Both the position numbers and the translations under genes were made by a program. From NCBI GenBank assembly GCA_037445815.1, contig JBBIJV010000113.1:1-11571 (forward strand): 11,571 nt of DNA, in the 5' to 3' direction. The stretch is from FEN-1219 sp037445815 (GTDB lineage: Bacteria > Pseudomonadota > Gammaproteobacteria > Steroidobacterales > Rariloculaceae). Shown piece by piece: positions 1-5,797 of this stretch (position 1 is its first letter; every line of letters begins with the position of its first letter). The notes below the pieces were generated by a model that was not told the origin of the DNA, did no database searches, and saw nothing but the letters and a program-made list of their open reading frames with translations.

Positions 1-330
1 CTCGCGCAACAGCCCCGGCAGCGCGTGGCTCAAGACGGCGCCGAGCGGATGGTGGTAGTACTCGGCCGCCCAGCGCAGCGACTTGAGCAGCTCGTCGCCG
101 AGCGCGGGGCGGGCGTCGAGCACGGCGCCGATCGGTTTCAGCCGCGCGGCCGGAACGTCGGTGGCGCCGGGATGCTCCACGACGATGCCGATCCGCTCGC
201 CGCGGCCGAACGGCACGCGCACGCGGCAGCCGATCGCAGGGCGGGGGACTCCGCCCGGCACGGCGTAGTCGAAAGCCTCGGCGAGCGGCACGGGCACCGC
301 GACTTTGACGAGCTCGAGGCTTGAATTCAT
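1..330 (-). CDS. priA: Primosomal protein N' (PriA replication-restart helicase), N-terminal part
   Basis: Only the first 110 codons are present; the gene runs off the left edge. PriA is a DNA-binding superfamily 2 helicase that recognises stalled forks and starts primosome assembly for replication restart. The visible part is the N-terminal 3'-DNA-binding domain: it opens MNSSLELVKVAVPVPL, followed by FDYAVP at about residues 20-25, GCRVRVPFGRGERIGIV at about 34-50, then LKPIGAVLD and RWAAEYYHHPLGAVL (about 87-100), all typical of the family. The helicase motifs and zinc-binding cysteines would lie outside the window. The ATG start at 330 gives the usual family N terminus. There is no Shine-Dalgarno sequence before it: the six preceding bases are C and G only. 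The gene is divergent from the ECF sigma operon. Identification is from recognised family sequence and is strong despite the truncation. Confidence 0.93.
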   Translation of the reverse strand, partial: MNSSLELVKVAVPVPLAEAFDYAVPGGVPRPAIGCRVRVPFGRGERIGIVVEHPGATDVPAARLKPIGAVLDARPALGDELLKSLRWAAEYYHHPLGAVLSHALPGLLRE

Positions 331-339
331 GGGGGCGCG

Positions 340-370
340 ATTATGTGAACAGAAACGCTCACGGGGTCAA
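340..370 (-). promoter_or_regulatory. Candidate sigma-70 promoter for priA
   Basis: On the minus strand TTGACC (365-370) lies upstream of CATAAT (340-345). The 19-base spacer is longer than the ideal 17. The expected start point near 333 is only about three bases before the priA ATG, which would make the mRNA almost leaderless and fits the missing Shine-Dalgarno sequence. A second TTGACA box lies further up at 393-398 on the same strand, without a good -10 at the ideal distance. Inferred from sequence pattern only. Confidence 0.4.
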
Positions 371-470
371 TGAGTTAAGCGAGGCTGGCCGCTGTCAACC
401 GCCTCCGGCGCCCGGGCGTTGTGAGCAGCATCGATCGGCGGAAGGCGCGAAACGTTTACCTTACGAGCCC

Positions 471-485
471 CGCCACGGAGTGGCG
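471..485. repeat. Short inverted repeat (6-bp arms, 3-base loop)
   Basis: CGCCAC at 471-476 is the exact reverse complement of GTGGCG at 480-485. It lies about 80 bases before the sigma-factor start, so it would sit in the 5' leader if transcription starts near 465. It is not followed by a T-run on either strand, so it is not an intrinsic terminator. It could be an operator or leader hairpin, or chance in high-GC DNA. Confidence 0.3.
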
Positions 486-563
486 ACAGTGGAGTTAGCA
501 TTGAGCATCGCCGAGCGCGAAGCGAGCCTCGAGAGGGAGGGGGCTCTGATTTCCGGAGCGCTG

Positions 564-1100
564 ATGGAGGCTTTCCTGCGCGAGGTCGAAGGGCGGGCAT
601 TTCGCATCGCCGTCGTGCAGATCCGCGACCGCGACGAGGCGCTCGACATCGTTCAAGACGCGATGATTCGCCTGGTGCGGCGCTACGCGAATCGACCGCG
701 CGAGGAATGGCCGCCGCTTTTCTACCGGATCTTGCAGAATCGGATCCGCGACGTGCAGCGGCGTCGCGCCGTGCGCTCGCGGGTGCTCTCCTTCTTCGGC
801 GGCACGGGGTCCGACGAGGAGCAGGACCCGCTGCTCGAGGCTCCGGCGCCCCGGGCGGAGAATCCGGTTGCGCAGGTCTCGGCCGACGACGCGATGCAGG
901 CGCTCGAGCGAGCGCTCGATGCGCTGCCCGCGCGGCAGCGCGAGGCATTCGTGCTGCGCAATTTCGAGGGGCTCGACGTGGCGCAGACGGCGCTTGCGAT
1001 GAGCTGCACCGAAGGCAGTGTGAAAACGCATTACTCGCGCGCCGTGCACCGGCTGCGCGCAATGCTCGCAGAGCATGGCGAGGAGCAATGGGATGAGTGA
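564..1100 (+). CDS. ECF-type RNA polymerase sigma factor
   Basis: The product is a 178-residue sigma-70-family factor of the short ECF type, which directs RNA polymerase to a small regulon. Region 2 spans about residues 3-70, with the core-binding and -10 recognition segment DEALDIVQDAMIRLVRRYA (about 24-42) and LFYRILQNRIRD (about 52-63). Region 4 spans about 110-170, with LPARQREAFVLRNFEGLDVAQ (starting at residue 121) and the helix-turn-helix ending SCTEGSVKTHYSRAVHRLR. The acidic linker (about 78-105) is poorly conserved. I chose ATG 564 because it gives the family N terminus MEAFLREVEGRAFRIA and has CGGAG a few bases upstream; the frame stays open upstream to 321 but those codons do not resemble the family. 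It overlaps the next gene by 8 bases (ATGAGTGA), so the pair is translationally coupled. The order sigma factor, DUF3619-like, small protein, DUF3106 is one I recall from other beta- and gammaproteobacteria. Confidence 0.92.
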   Translation: MEAFLREVEGRAFRIAVVQIRDRDEALDIVQDAMIRLVRRYANRPREEWPPLFYRILQNRIRDVQRRRAVRSRVLSFFGGTGSDEEQDPLLEAPAPRAENPVAQVSADDAMQALERALDALPARQREAFVLRNFEGLDVAQTALAMSCTEGSVKTHYSRAVHRLRAMLAEHGEEQWDE

Positions 1101-1479
1101 CGAAAGAGGTTCCGAATTCGAGCGGCGCACGAAGCGCGTGTTCGACGGCAGCGTGGCCGCGCTCGACGCGGCGACGCGGTCGCGGCTCACGCAGGCGCGC
1201 GTCCGCGCGCTGGAGGAAAGAGCCGAATCGAAGCCGAAGCTCGGCTTCGGCGGATGGTTGTTGCCCTCGGGCACGGTCGCCGCGACGGCGCTCGTGGCTT
1301 GGCTCGTCGTGATGCAGCCGGCGCCACCCTCGGCCGTGGACGTGCAAGCCGCGGCGCTCGGCGACCTCGAGATCCTGCTCGGGGAGGAGGATCTCGAGAT
1401 GCTCGACGAGGAGCTCGAGTTCTACGGCTGGCTCGAGGAGCAGCCGGAGTTTGCCGATGTGGGCGATAGCGTCGGTTGA
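1093..1479 (+). CDS. Single-pass membrane protein, DUF3619-like; candidate anti-sigma factor
   Basis: This 128-residue protein has a cytoplasmic N-terminal region of about 54 residues (FERRTKRVFDGSVAALDAATRSRL, written here as three adjoining parts: FERRTKRVFDG, SVAALDAA, TRSRL), one hydrophobic segment at about 55-74 (WLLPSG to AWLVVM), and a very acidic C-terminal tail at about 83-128. The topology and its place directly after a sigma factor match DUF3619 proteins and suggest a membrane-held regulator of that sigma factor, which is inference. It has no ZAS (HxxxCxxC) zinc motif. I chose ATG 1093 over ATG 1075 because AGGAG at 1081-1085 is correctly spaced before it and the start overlaps the sigma stop. 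The tail holds repeated DLE/ELEF blocks (DLEILL at about 91-96, DLEML at 100-104, ELEFYGWLEE at 107-116) that recur in the next protein. The stop TGA overlaps the next ATG by one base. Confidence 0.75.
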   Translation: MSDERGSEFERRTKRVFDGSVAALDAATRSRLTQARVRALEERAESKPKLGFGGWLLPSGTVAATALVAWLVVMQPAPPSAVDVQAAALGDLEILLGEEDLEMLDEELEFYGWLEEQPEFADVGDSVG

Positions 1480-1715
1480 TGAAAAGAGTCGCCGCAGCGG
1501 CGCTGGCGATCGGCTCGGTGGCCGTCGCGAACGCGCAGGAGCCCGAGGCGGAGCCGGTGCCGGACTTGGAGTTCTTCGAGTACTTGGGCGCCTGGGCCGG
1601 AGACGACGACGAATGGCTCGCGATCGAGGAGTGGGAGAACGACGGTAGCGCGGAGCCCGAAGAGGATTCCGAAGAGTCGGAGAGAGAACGAGAGGACGAC
1701 GATGAAAGCGAATAA
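1479..1715 (+). CDS. Small secreted, extremely acidic protein of the sigma operon
   Basis: This 78-residue protein has a clear Sec signal peptide (MKRVAAAALAIGSVAVANA, probable cut after residue 19). I count 28 Asp/Glu and two Arg in the remaining 59 residues. The mature part starts with DLEFFEYLGAWAGDDDEW (about residues 29-46), a motif I recall from other small proteins beside DUF3106 genes, and ends in an acidic low-complexity tail. Its role is unknown. The ATG shares one base with the stop of the upstream gene (TGATG), so translation is probably coupled; a TTG one codon earlier is possible but unlikely. It overlaps the DUF3106 gene by 14 bases. The resemblance of its front motif to the tail of the upstream membrane protein suggests that both may bind the same partner, which is a guess. 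Confidence 0.72.
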   Translation: MKRVAAAALAIGSVAVANAQEPEAEPVPDLEFFEYLGAWAGDDDEWLAIEEWENDGSAEPEEDSEESEREREDDDESE

Positions 1716-2166
1716 GCTCGTGGCGACGGCCATCGCGTTGTTCGCGCTGCTCGCGACCCCCGCTCGCGCGCAAGGCGTCGCCTGGGAAGACTTGAGCGAA
1801 GCGCAGCAGCGCCTGCTCGCGCCGCACCAGGAGCGCTGGGCGGACCTCGATCCGGCGCGGCAAGAGCAGATCGCGCGCGGCGCGGAGCGCTGGCTCAACA
1901 TGAATCGGCGCGACCGCGCTGCGGCGCAAAGCCGCTTCGAGATCTGGCGCGGCATGACCGACGAGCAGCGGGCGGCCGTGCGGCAGCGCTATCAAGAGTT
2001 TCGCCGGCTGCCGCCCGCCGAGCGCGCCCGGCTCCTCGACACGTATCGGCGCTTTCGCATGCTGCCGCCGGAGCGGCGCATGGAGCTGCGCCAGCGGTTT
2101 CGCGAGCTTTCGCCCGAGCAACGGCAAACGTTGCGCGATCGGCGGCTGCGCGCGCCGCGGCGCTGA
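1702..2166 (+). CDS. Secreted DUF3106 family protein, arginine-rich
   Basis: This 154-residue protein has a Sec signal peptide of about 23 residues (MKANKLVATAIALFALLATP, then ARA). The rest is helical and strongly basic: by my count 32 Arg, no Lys and about 20 Asp/Glu. It consists of degenerate repeats of roughly 15-18 residues: W..L....R..I, RW..MNRRDR, FEIWRGMTDEQR, FRRLPPAERARL, FRMLPPERRMEL, FRELSPEQRQTLR. This pattern is characteristic of DUF3106, a periplasmic family of unknown function; its LPPERR/LSPEQR repeats recall LTXXQ-type periplasmic stress proteins such as CpxP, but I claim no homology. AGAGG at 1691-1695 is well spaced before ATG 1702, inside the preceding gene. It is last in the sigma operon and ends 6 bases before the convergent pntB stop. 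A charge-based interaction with the acidic upstream products is plausible. Confidence 0.85.
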   Translation: MKANKLVATAIALFALLATPARAQGVAWEDLSEAQQRLLAPHQERWADLDPARQEQIARGAERWLNMNRRDRAAAQSRFEIWRGMTDEQRAAVRQRYQEFRRLPPAERARLLDTYRRFRMLPPERRMELRQRFRELSPEQRQTLRDRRLRAPRR

Positions 2167-2172
2167 GCGAGG

Positions 2173-3555
2173 CTAGAGCGCCTTGACGGCTTGCACGAGC
2201 TCGGCGGCCTTCGCCTGCCCGTCGCCGTACAGCATGCGCGTCTGGTCGAGGTAGAACAGCGCGTTCTCTATCCCTGAGAATCCCGCGCCCTGGCCGCGCT
2301 TGATGACGATGACGTTCTTCGCCTTGTCGGCGTTCAGGATCGGCATGCCGTAGATCGGGCTCGACTTATCCGTGCGCGCGACGGGGTTCACGACGTCGTT
2401 GGCGCCAATGATCAGCGCGACGTCGGCGGTCTCGAACTCGGCGTTGATCTCGGCTTCGTCGTAGATCAGGTCGTACGGCACGCCGGCCTCGGCAAGCAGC
2501 ACGTTCATGTGGCCCGGCATGCGGCCCGCGACTGGATGGATCGCGAATTTCACCGTGACTCCGCGGGCCGTGAGCGCCTGGACGAGCTCCCAAACCTTGT
2601 GCTGCGCCTGCGCGACGGCCATGCCGTAGCCCGGCACGATGATGACTTTCTCGGAGAAGCCCAGCATGACGGCCGCGTCCGCCGTCTCGATGGCCTTCAG
2701 CGTTCCGGCCGGGCCCGTCGCGCCGCCGGCGGCCGTCTCGCCGAAGCCGCTGAAGAGCACGTTGCCGAGCGAGCGGTTCATGGCCTTCGCCATGAGTTGC
2801 GTCAGCAGCGTGCCGGCCGAGCCGACGACGGTGCCCGCGATGATCATCGCGGCGTTGTTCAGCACGAAGCCCTCGAACGCAACGGCAAGGCCCGTCAGTG
2901 CGTTGTAGAGCGAGATCACCACGGGCATGTCGGCGCCGCCGATCGGCAGCGTCATCGTCACGCCGAGCACGAGCGCGAGCGCAAACAAGAGCGCCACGTG
3001 GCCCTCCATCGCGCCGCCGTGCACGACGATCGCGGCGCCGGCGAGGAAGGCGCCGACCAGGATCGCGAGGTTCACGACGTTCTGGCCGCGGAACCTGAAG
3101 CTGCGCTTGACGAGGCCCTGGAGCTTCGCGAACGCGATCAAGCTGCCCGTGAACGACACGGCGCCGATGATGCCGCCGAGCACGCCGAGCGTGAGCACTG
3201 TGACGCCGTGCACCTCGCCGGCGAGCAGCTCCACGGCCGCGATCGCGCCGGCCGCGCCGCCGCCCATGCCGTTGTAGAGCGCGATCATCTGCGGCATATC
3301 CGTCATCGCGACGCGCCGCCCGGTGACCCAGGCGGCGATGCCGCCGACGGCGATCGCGACGGTCATGAGCCCGTAGTTGCCCATGCCCGGCGTCAGGAAC
3401 GTGATCAGCGTGGCCACGACCATGCCGACGCCGGCCCACACGATGCCGCTCCGCGCCGTGACGGGCGAGCTCATGCGCTTCAAGCCGAAGATGAAGAGCG
3501 CGGCCGCGACGAAGTAGCTCGCCTGAATCGCCGTGCCGGCGCCTAAGCCGCCCAT
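2173..3555 (-). CDS. pntB: NAD(P) transhydrogenase subunit beta
   Basis: This 460-residue protein is the beta subunit of the inner-membrane proton-translocating transhydrogenase, which couples proton entry to hydride transfer from NADH to NADP+. The first ~270 residues form about nine membrane helices and include IGGADMPVVISLYNALTG (205-222), with the conserved membrane Asn at 218. The NADP-binding domain III follows with VIIVPGYGMAVAQAQ (304-318), HPVAGRMPGHMNVLL (340-354), GANDVVNP (384-391) and KRGQGAGFSG (419-428). Length is normal for the family. The ATG at 3555 shares one base with the stop of pntAB (TGATG), which fixes the start; the frame is open further upstream, but that stretch is a shadow of pntAB and pntAA. 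The position I align with E. coli beta-His91 is Val120 here. The stop lies 6 bases from the convergent DUF3106 gene. Confidence 0.96.
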   Translation of the reverse strand: MGGLGAGTAIQASYFVAAALFIFGLKRMSSPVTARSGIVWAGVGMVVATLITFLTPGMGNYGLMTVAIAVGGIAAWVTGRRVAMTDMPQMIALYNGMGGGAAGAIAAVELLAGEVHGVTVLTLGVLGGIIGAVSFTGSLIAFAKLQGLVKRSFRFRGQNVVNLAILVGAFLAGAAIVVHGGAMEGHVALLFALALVLGVTMTLPIGGADMPVVISLYNALTGLAVAFEGFVLNNAAMIIAGTVVGSAGTLLTQLMAKAMNRSLGNVLFSGFGETAAGGATGPAGTLKAIETADAAVMLGFSEKVIIVPGYGMAVAQAQHKVWELVQALTARGVTVKFAIHPVAGRMPGHMNVLLAEAGVPYDLIYDEAEINAEFETADVALIIGANDVVNPVARTDKSSPIYGMPILNADKAKNVIVIKRGQGAGFSGIENALFYLDQTRMLYGDGQAKAAELVQAVKAL

Positions 3556-3845
3556 CAGCGTTTGCCCTTGCTGCTCTTGAACATCTCGAGCATGCGCTCC
3601 GTCACGGCGTAGCCGCCCACGGCGTTGCCGGCCGCGAGCGCGACGCCCAAAAACGCGATCGCGAGCTCGAGCGGCGTGTCGGCGCGGCCCATCGCGACCA
3701 TCGCGCCGACGAGCACGATGCCGTGGACGAAGTTCGAGCCCGACATCAGCGGCGTGTGCAGGATCACGGGCACGCGCGAAATGACCTCGTAGCCCGTGAA
3801 CGCCGCGAGCATGAAGATATAGAGCGCGATGAATCCGTCGATCAT
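3555..3845 (-). CDS. pntAB: NAD(P) transhydrogenase subunit alpha, membrane part (alpha-2)
   Basis: This 96-residue membrane protein corresponds to the C-terminal membrane portion of E. coli PntA, encoded separately as in Rhodospirillum rubrum-type enzymes. It has three hydrophobic helices: about 4-22 (GFIALYIFMLAAFTGYEVI), 39-52 (FVHGIVLVGAMVAM) and 58-80. The family motif VPVILHTPLMSGSNFVHGI spans residues 25-43. His41 sits where, in my alignment, E. coli has a small residue, and it is a likely proton-path residue. The start is ATG 3845, directly after the TAG of pntAA, with GGAGG (plus-strand 3850-3854) as ribosome binding site inside the end of pntAA. The C terminus is a basic cytoplasmic tail ending KSSKGKR. 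It overlaps pntB by one base, so the three subunits are probably translated in a coupled way. Confidence 0.95.
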   Translation of the reverse strand: MIDGFIALYIFMLAAFTGYEVISRVPVILHTPLMSGSNFVHGIVLVGAMVAMGRADTPLELAIAFLGVALAAGNAVGGYAVTERMLEMFKSSKGKR

Positions 3846-4973
3846 CTAGCCTCCGAGCAGCTTCGCCGTGGCCGCGTGCCGCACCTCGCCGCCGTGCGTC
3901 AGCACGGCCTGCGCGAACACCTCGTCCTGCCAATCGATCGCGAGCTCGCCGTTTGAGATGGCGGGCGTCAGGAAATTCAGCAGATTGCGCGCATACATCT
4001 GGCTCGCGTGCCGCGCCAGGTCGGACGGCAGATTGCGCGGCCCCAGTATCTTCACGCCGTTCGCCGTGACGACCGTTTCCCCCGGGACCGTGAGCTCGCA
4101 GTTGCCGCCGCTATCGGCGGCGAGATCGACGATGACGGCGCCCGAGCCCATGGCCTCGACCGCCTTCTTCGAGATGATGCGCGGCGCCGCGCGGCCCGGG
4201 ATCGCGGCCGTCGTGATCACGGCATCGGCCTTCGCGATGTGCCGGTCGAGGACCTCCTGCTGCTTGGCCTTCTCCTCGGTCGTGAGCTCCCGCGCGTAGC
4301 CGCCCGTGCCTTCGGCCGCCAGACCTACGTCGACGAACTTCGCGCCGAGCGACTGAATCTGCTCCTTCGTGGCGCTGCGCACGTCGTACGCCTCGACGAT
4401 GGCGCCGAGCCGGCGCGCCGTGGCGATGGCCTGCAGCCCCGCGACGCCGGCGCCGATGACGAGCACCTGCGCGGGGCGGATCGTGCCGGCGGCCGTCGTC
4501 AGCATCGGAAAAAACTTGTCGAGCGCGTTGGCCGCGAGCAGCGCCGCCTTGTAGCCGGCGGCCGCGGCCTGCGACGACAGCGCATCCATGGACTGGGCGC
4601 GCGAGATGCGCGGGATCAGCTCGACGGCAAAGCTCGTGATCTTGCGGTCGCGCAGCGCTCGGACCATGTCGAGCTCGCGGTGAGGCTGAAGAAACCCAAT
4701 GACGACGGCGCCCTCGCGGAGCGCCTGAACCTCGGCGACCGAGGGCGCCTGCACTTTGAGGAGCACCTGCGAGGACTTCAGCACGGAGGCGGCGTCGGCG
4801 TGGAATTGAACTCCCTTGAACGACGCGTCGCCAAAGTGACTACGCTCGCCGGCTCCCCGTTCCATGTGAACCGCCGCCTGGAGCCCGGCCAACTTGGCCG
4901 CGACATCGGGCGTCAAGGCGACCCGCGCCTCGTAGGCAGAGGTTTCCTTCAGCACTCCGATACTGAGTGGCAT
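3846..4973 (-). CDS. pntAA: NAD(P) transhydrogenase subunit alpha, NAD-binding part (alpha-1)
   Basis: This 375-residue soluble domain I of transhydrogenase binds NAD(H) and donates hydride to the beta subunit. It opens MPLSIGVLKETSAYEARVAL, shared with the alanine dehydrogenase/PntA family. It carries the RISRAQSMDALSSQA segment (122-136), whose Arg122, Gln127, Asp130 and Ser133 match residues that contact nucleotide in the R. rubrum enzyme; the Rossmann loop GAGVAG (174-179) with AYDVR (195-199) closing the next strand; and SGGNCELTVPG (288-298) and LLNFLTP (331-337). The ATG at 4973 is supported by CGGAG six bases upstream and by the family N terminus; the longer open frame upstream is not protein-like. 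It is first in the three-gene pnt operon. Its leader lies in the 185-base divergent gap shared with the HNH gene. Confidence 0.95.
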   Translation of the reverse strand: MPLSIGVLKETSAYEARVALTPDVAAKLAGLQAAVHMERGAGERSHFGDASFKGVQFHADAASVLKSSQVLLKVQAPSVAEVQALREGAVVIGFLQPHRELDMVRALRDRKITSFAVELIPRISRAQSMDALSSQAAAAGYKAALLAANALDKFFPMLTTAAGTIRPAQVLVIGAGVAGLQAIATARRLGAIVEAYDVRSATKEQIQSLGAKFVDVGLAAEGTGGYARELTTEEKAKQQEVLDRHIAKADAVITTAAIPGRAAPRIISKKAVEAMGSGAVIVDLAADSGGNCELTVPGETVVTANGVKILGPRNLPSDLARHASQMYARNLLNFLTPAISNGELAIDWQDEVFAQAVLTHGGEVRHAATAKLLGG

Positions 4974-5158
4974 CCGACGCTCCGAGCTCTTGGGGTTTTT
5001 ACGATCGGGCGTTGCTCGACGGCAACGCACGCTGCGGAAAAGGCCGGTCCCGTCGGCGTGCGATGATGACACAAAGGTGCTTCGTAGGCCATTGAATATT
5101 GGCGACCTCTCGGAGAAACTTGGGCCGGTCTTCAGGCTGGCCGGACGCGAAAAAACAC
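4974..5158. other. Divergent intergenic region between pntAA and the HNH gene
   Basis: This 185-base gap must contain promoters for the leftward pnt operon and the rightward HNH gene. I see no strong sigma-70 box pair in either direction: AT-rich patches occur at 5090-5100 (TTGAATATTGG) and 5149-5157 (run of A). The clearest structure is the inverted repeat at 5009-5028. If the HNH protein starts at an earlier TTG (5099 or 5120), the gap is shorter. Confidence 0.4.
5009..5028. repeat. Inverted repeat in the pnt leader
   Basis: GCGTTGC at 5009-5015 is the perfect reverse complement of GCAACGC at 5022-5028, with a 6-base loop TCGACG. It lies 36-55 bases before the pntAA start, in the likely pnt leader or promoter. 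Neither side has a following T-run, so it is not a terminator. It could be a repressor operator or an RNA hairpin in the leader. Confidence 0.4.
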
Positions 5159-5791
5159 GTGTACGCCCTGACTCAAGAAGTTTTGCGCACTGATGTCGCG
5201 GGAATGCCACTCGAGTGGATCGACTACCGCGTCGCCGCCGTGCTCTATCACAGCGGGCAGGTGGCGTACGCATGCGGCTCGCCGCTGTACCGCATCCGCG
5301 GCGGCTATAGCGCGAAGTCCGGCTCCCGCAGCATCATCGAGGTCAACTCGATCATCGCGACGCACGGCGACACGCACACGCTCGAGCGCAACCGCGAGCG
5401 CTACACGCCGCCTTTGAACAATCGGACGTTGTTCCGGCGCGACGCGAACCTTTGCATGTATTGCGGCCTCCAGTTCCGCGCGAGCGAGCTCACGCGCGAT
5501 CACATCACGCCGATCAGCCGCGGCGGCCGCGACGCCTGGACCAACGTCGTCACGGCGTGCCGGCGCTGCAACAATCACAAAGGCGGCCGGACGCCCGAGG
5601 AGGCGCGGCTGCAGCTCATGGCCGTGCCGTTCACGCCGACATACGCCGAGTACATCTACCTGAAGGGCCGCCGTGTGCTCGCAGACCAGATGGAGTATCT
5701 GCTCACGCACTTCCCGCGCTCGAGCCCGCTGCACGCGCGCCTGCGCGACGCGCTGGCCGAGGCCGCCCGGGGCGCGTCGGCCGCGGCGTAG
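5159..5791 (+). CDS. HNH endonuclease-like protein
   Basis: The product is 210 residues from GTG 5159. The C-terminal half carries a zinc-ribbon HNH fold: CMYC (99-102), TRDHITPISRGGRDAWTN (112-129) and CRRCNNHKGGRTP (134-146). The two CxxC pairs would bind structural zinc and Asp114-His115, Asn129 and His140 would form the catalytic beta-beta-alpha-metal site, so nuclease activity looks intact. The N-terminal part (about 9-75: VLRTDVAGMPLEWIDY, QVAYACGSPLYRI, SIIEVNSIIATHG) is a conserved region of this chromosomal HNH family with no function I know; the C terminus AEYIYLKGRRVLADQMEYL is also family-typical. The start is uncertain: TTG 5099, TTG 5120, GTG 5159, TTG 5183 and ATG 5204 are all in frame. 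GTG 5159 best matches remembered relatives; ATG 5204 would cut into the conserved N-terminal segment. No defence or toxin partner is adjacent. It ends 6 bases from the convergent VOC gene. Confidence 0.85.
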   Translation: MYALTQEVLRTDVAGMPLEWIDYRVAAVLYHSGQVAYACGSPLYRIRGGYSAKSGSRSIIEVNSIIATHGDTHTLERNRERYTPPLNNRTLFRRDANLCMYCGLQFRASELTRDHITPISRGGRDAWTNVVTACRRCNNHKGGRTPEEARLQLMAVPFTPTYAEYIYLKGRRVLADQMEYLLTHFPRSSPLHARLRDALAEAARGASAAA

Positions 5792-5797
5792 CGGCCG

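Larger units (their letters stand above)
331..563. other. Divergent intergenic region between priA and the sigma operon
   Basis: This 233-base gap must hold the control signals for both priA (leftward) and the sigma operon (rightward). The leftward promoter candidate is listed separately. Rightward, I see no convincing sigma-70 box pair. The stretch around 448-465 (GAAACGTTTACC) loosely resembles an ECF -35 region but has no clear partner. A short perfect hairpin, CGCCAC-GGA-GTGGCG, lies at 471-485. The sigma reading frame is open through this whole region, but its upstream codons do not look like sigma-factor sequence. Confidence 0.5.

Noticed and set aside
321..563. N-terminal extension of the sigma factor reading frame to an upstream start
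   Set aside because: The extra codons (Pro, Arg and Gly-rich) do not resemble any sigma factor, while ATG 564 gives a normal N terminus with a ribosome binding site.
1479..1715. Possibility that the tiny acidic ORF is only a spacer between real genes
   Set aside because: It has a textbook signal peptide, coupled start and stop overlaps, and a DLEFFEYLGAW motif recalled from the same position in other genomes, so I kept it as a gene.
367..2127. A 586-codon open frame on the minus strand opposite the sigma operon
   Set aside because: Its translation is Arg, Pro and Ala-rich low complexity without family motifs. It is the antisense shadow of well-supported genes in high-GC DNA, where stop codons are rare.
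2509..3546. A 345-codon plus-strand open frame opposite pntB
   Set aside because: It is rich in Arg, Asp, Glu and His with no domain, and lies wholly opposite a clear pntB gene; shadow of codon bias.
5159..5791. HNH protein as part of a defence island or homing element
   Set aside because: The neighbours are housekeeping genes (pnt and VOC/AEC), with no methyltransferase, toxin-antitoxin, intron or phage signature and no base-composition change.
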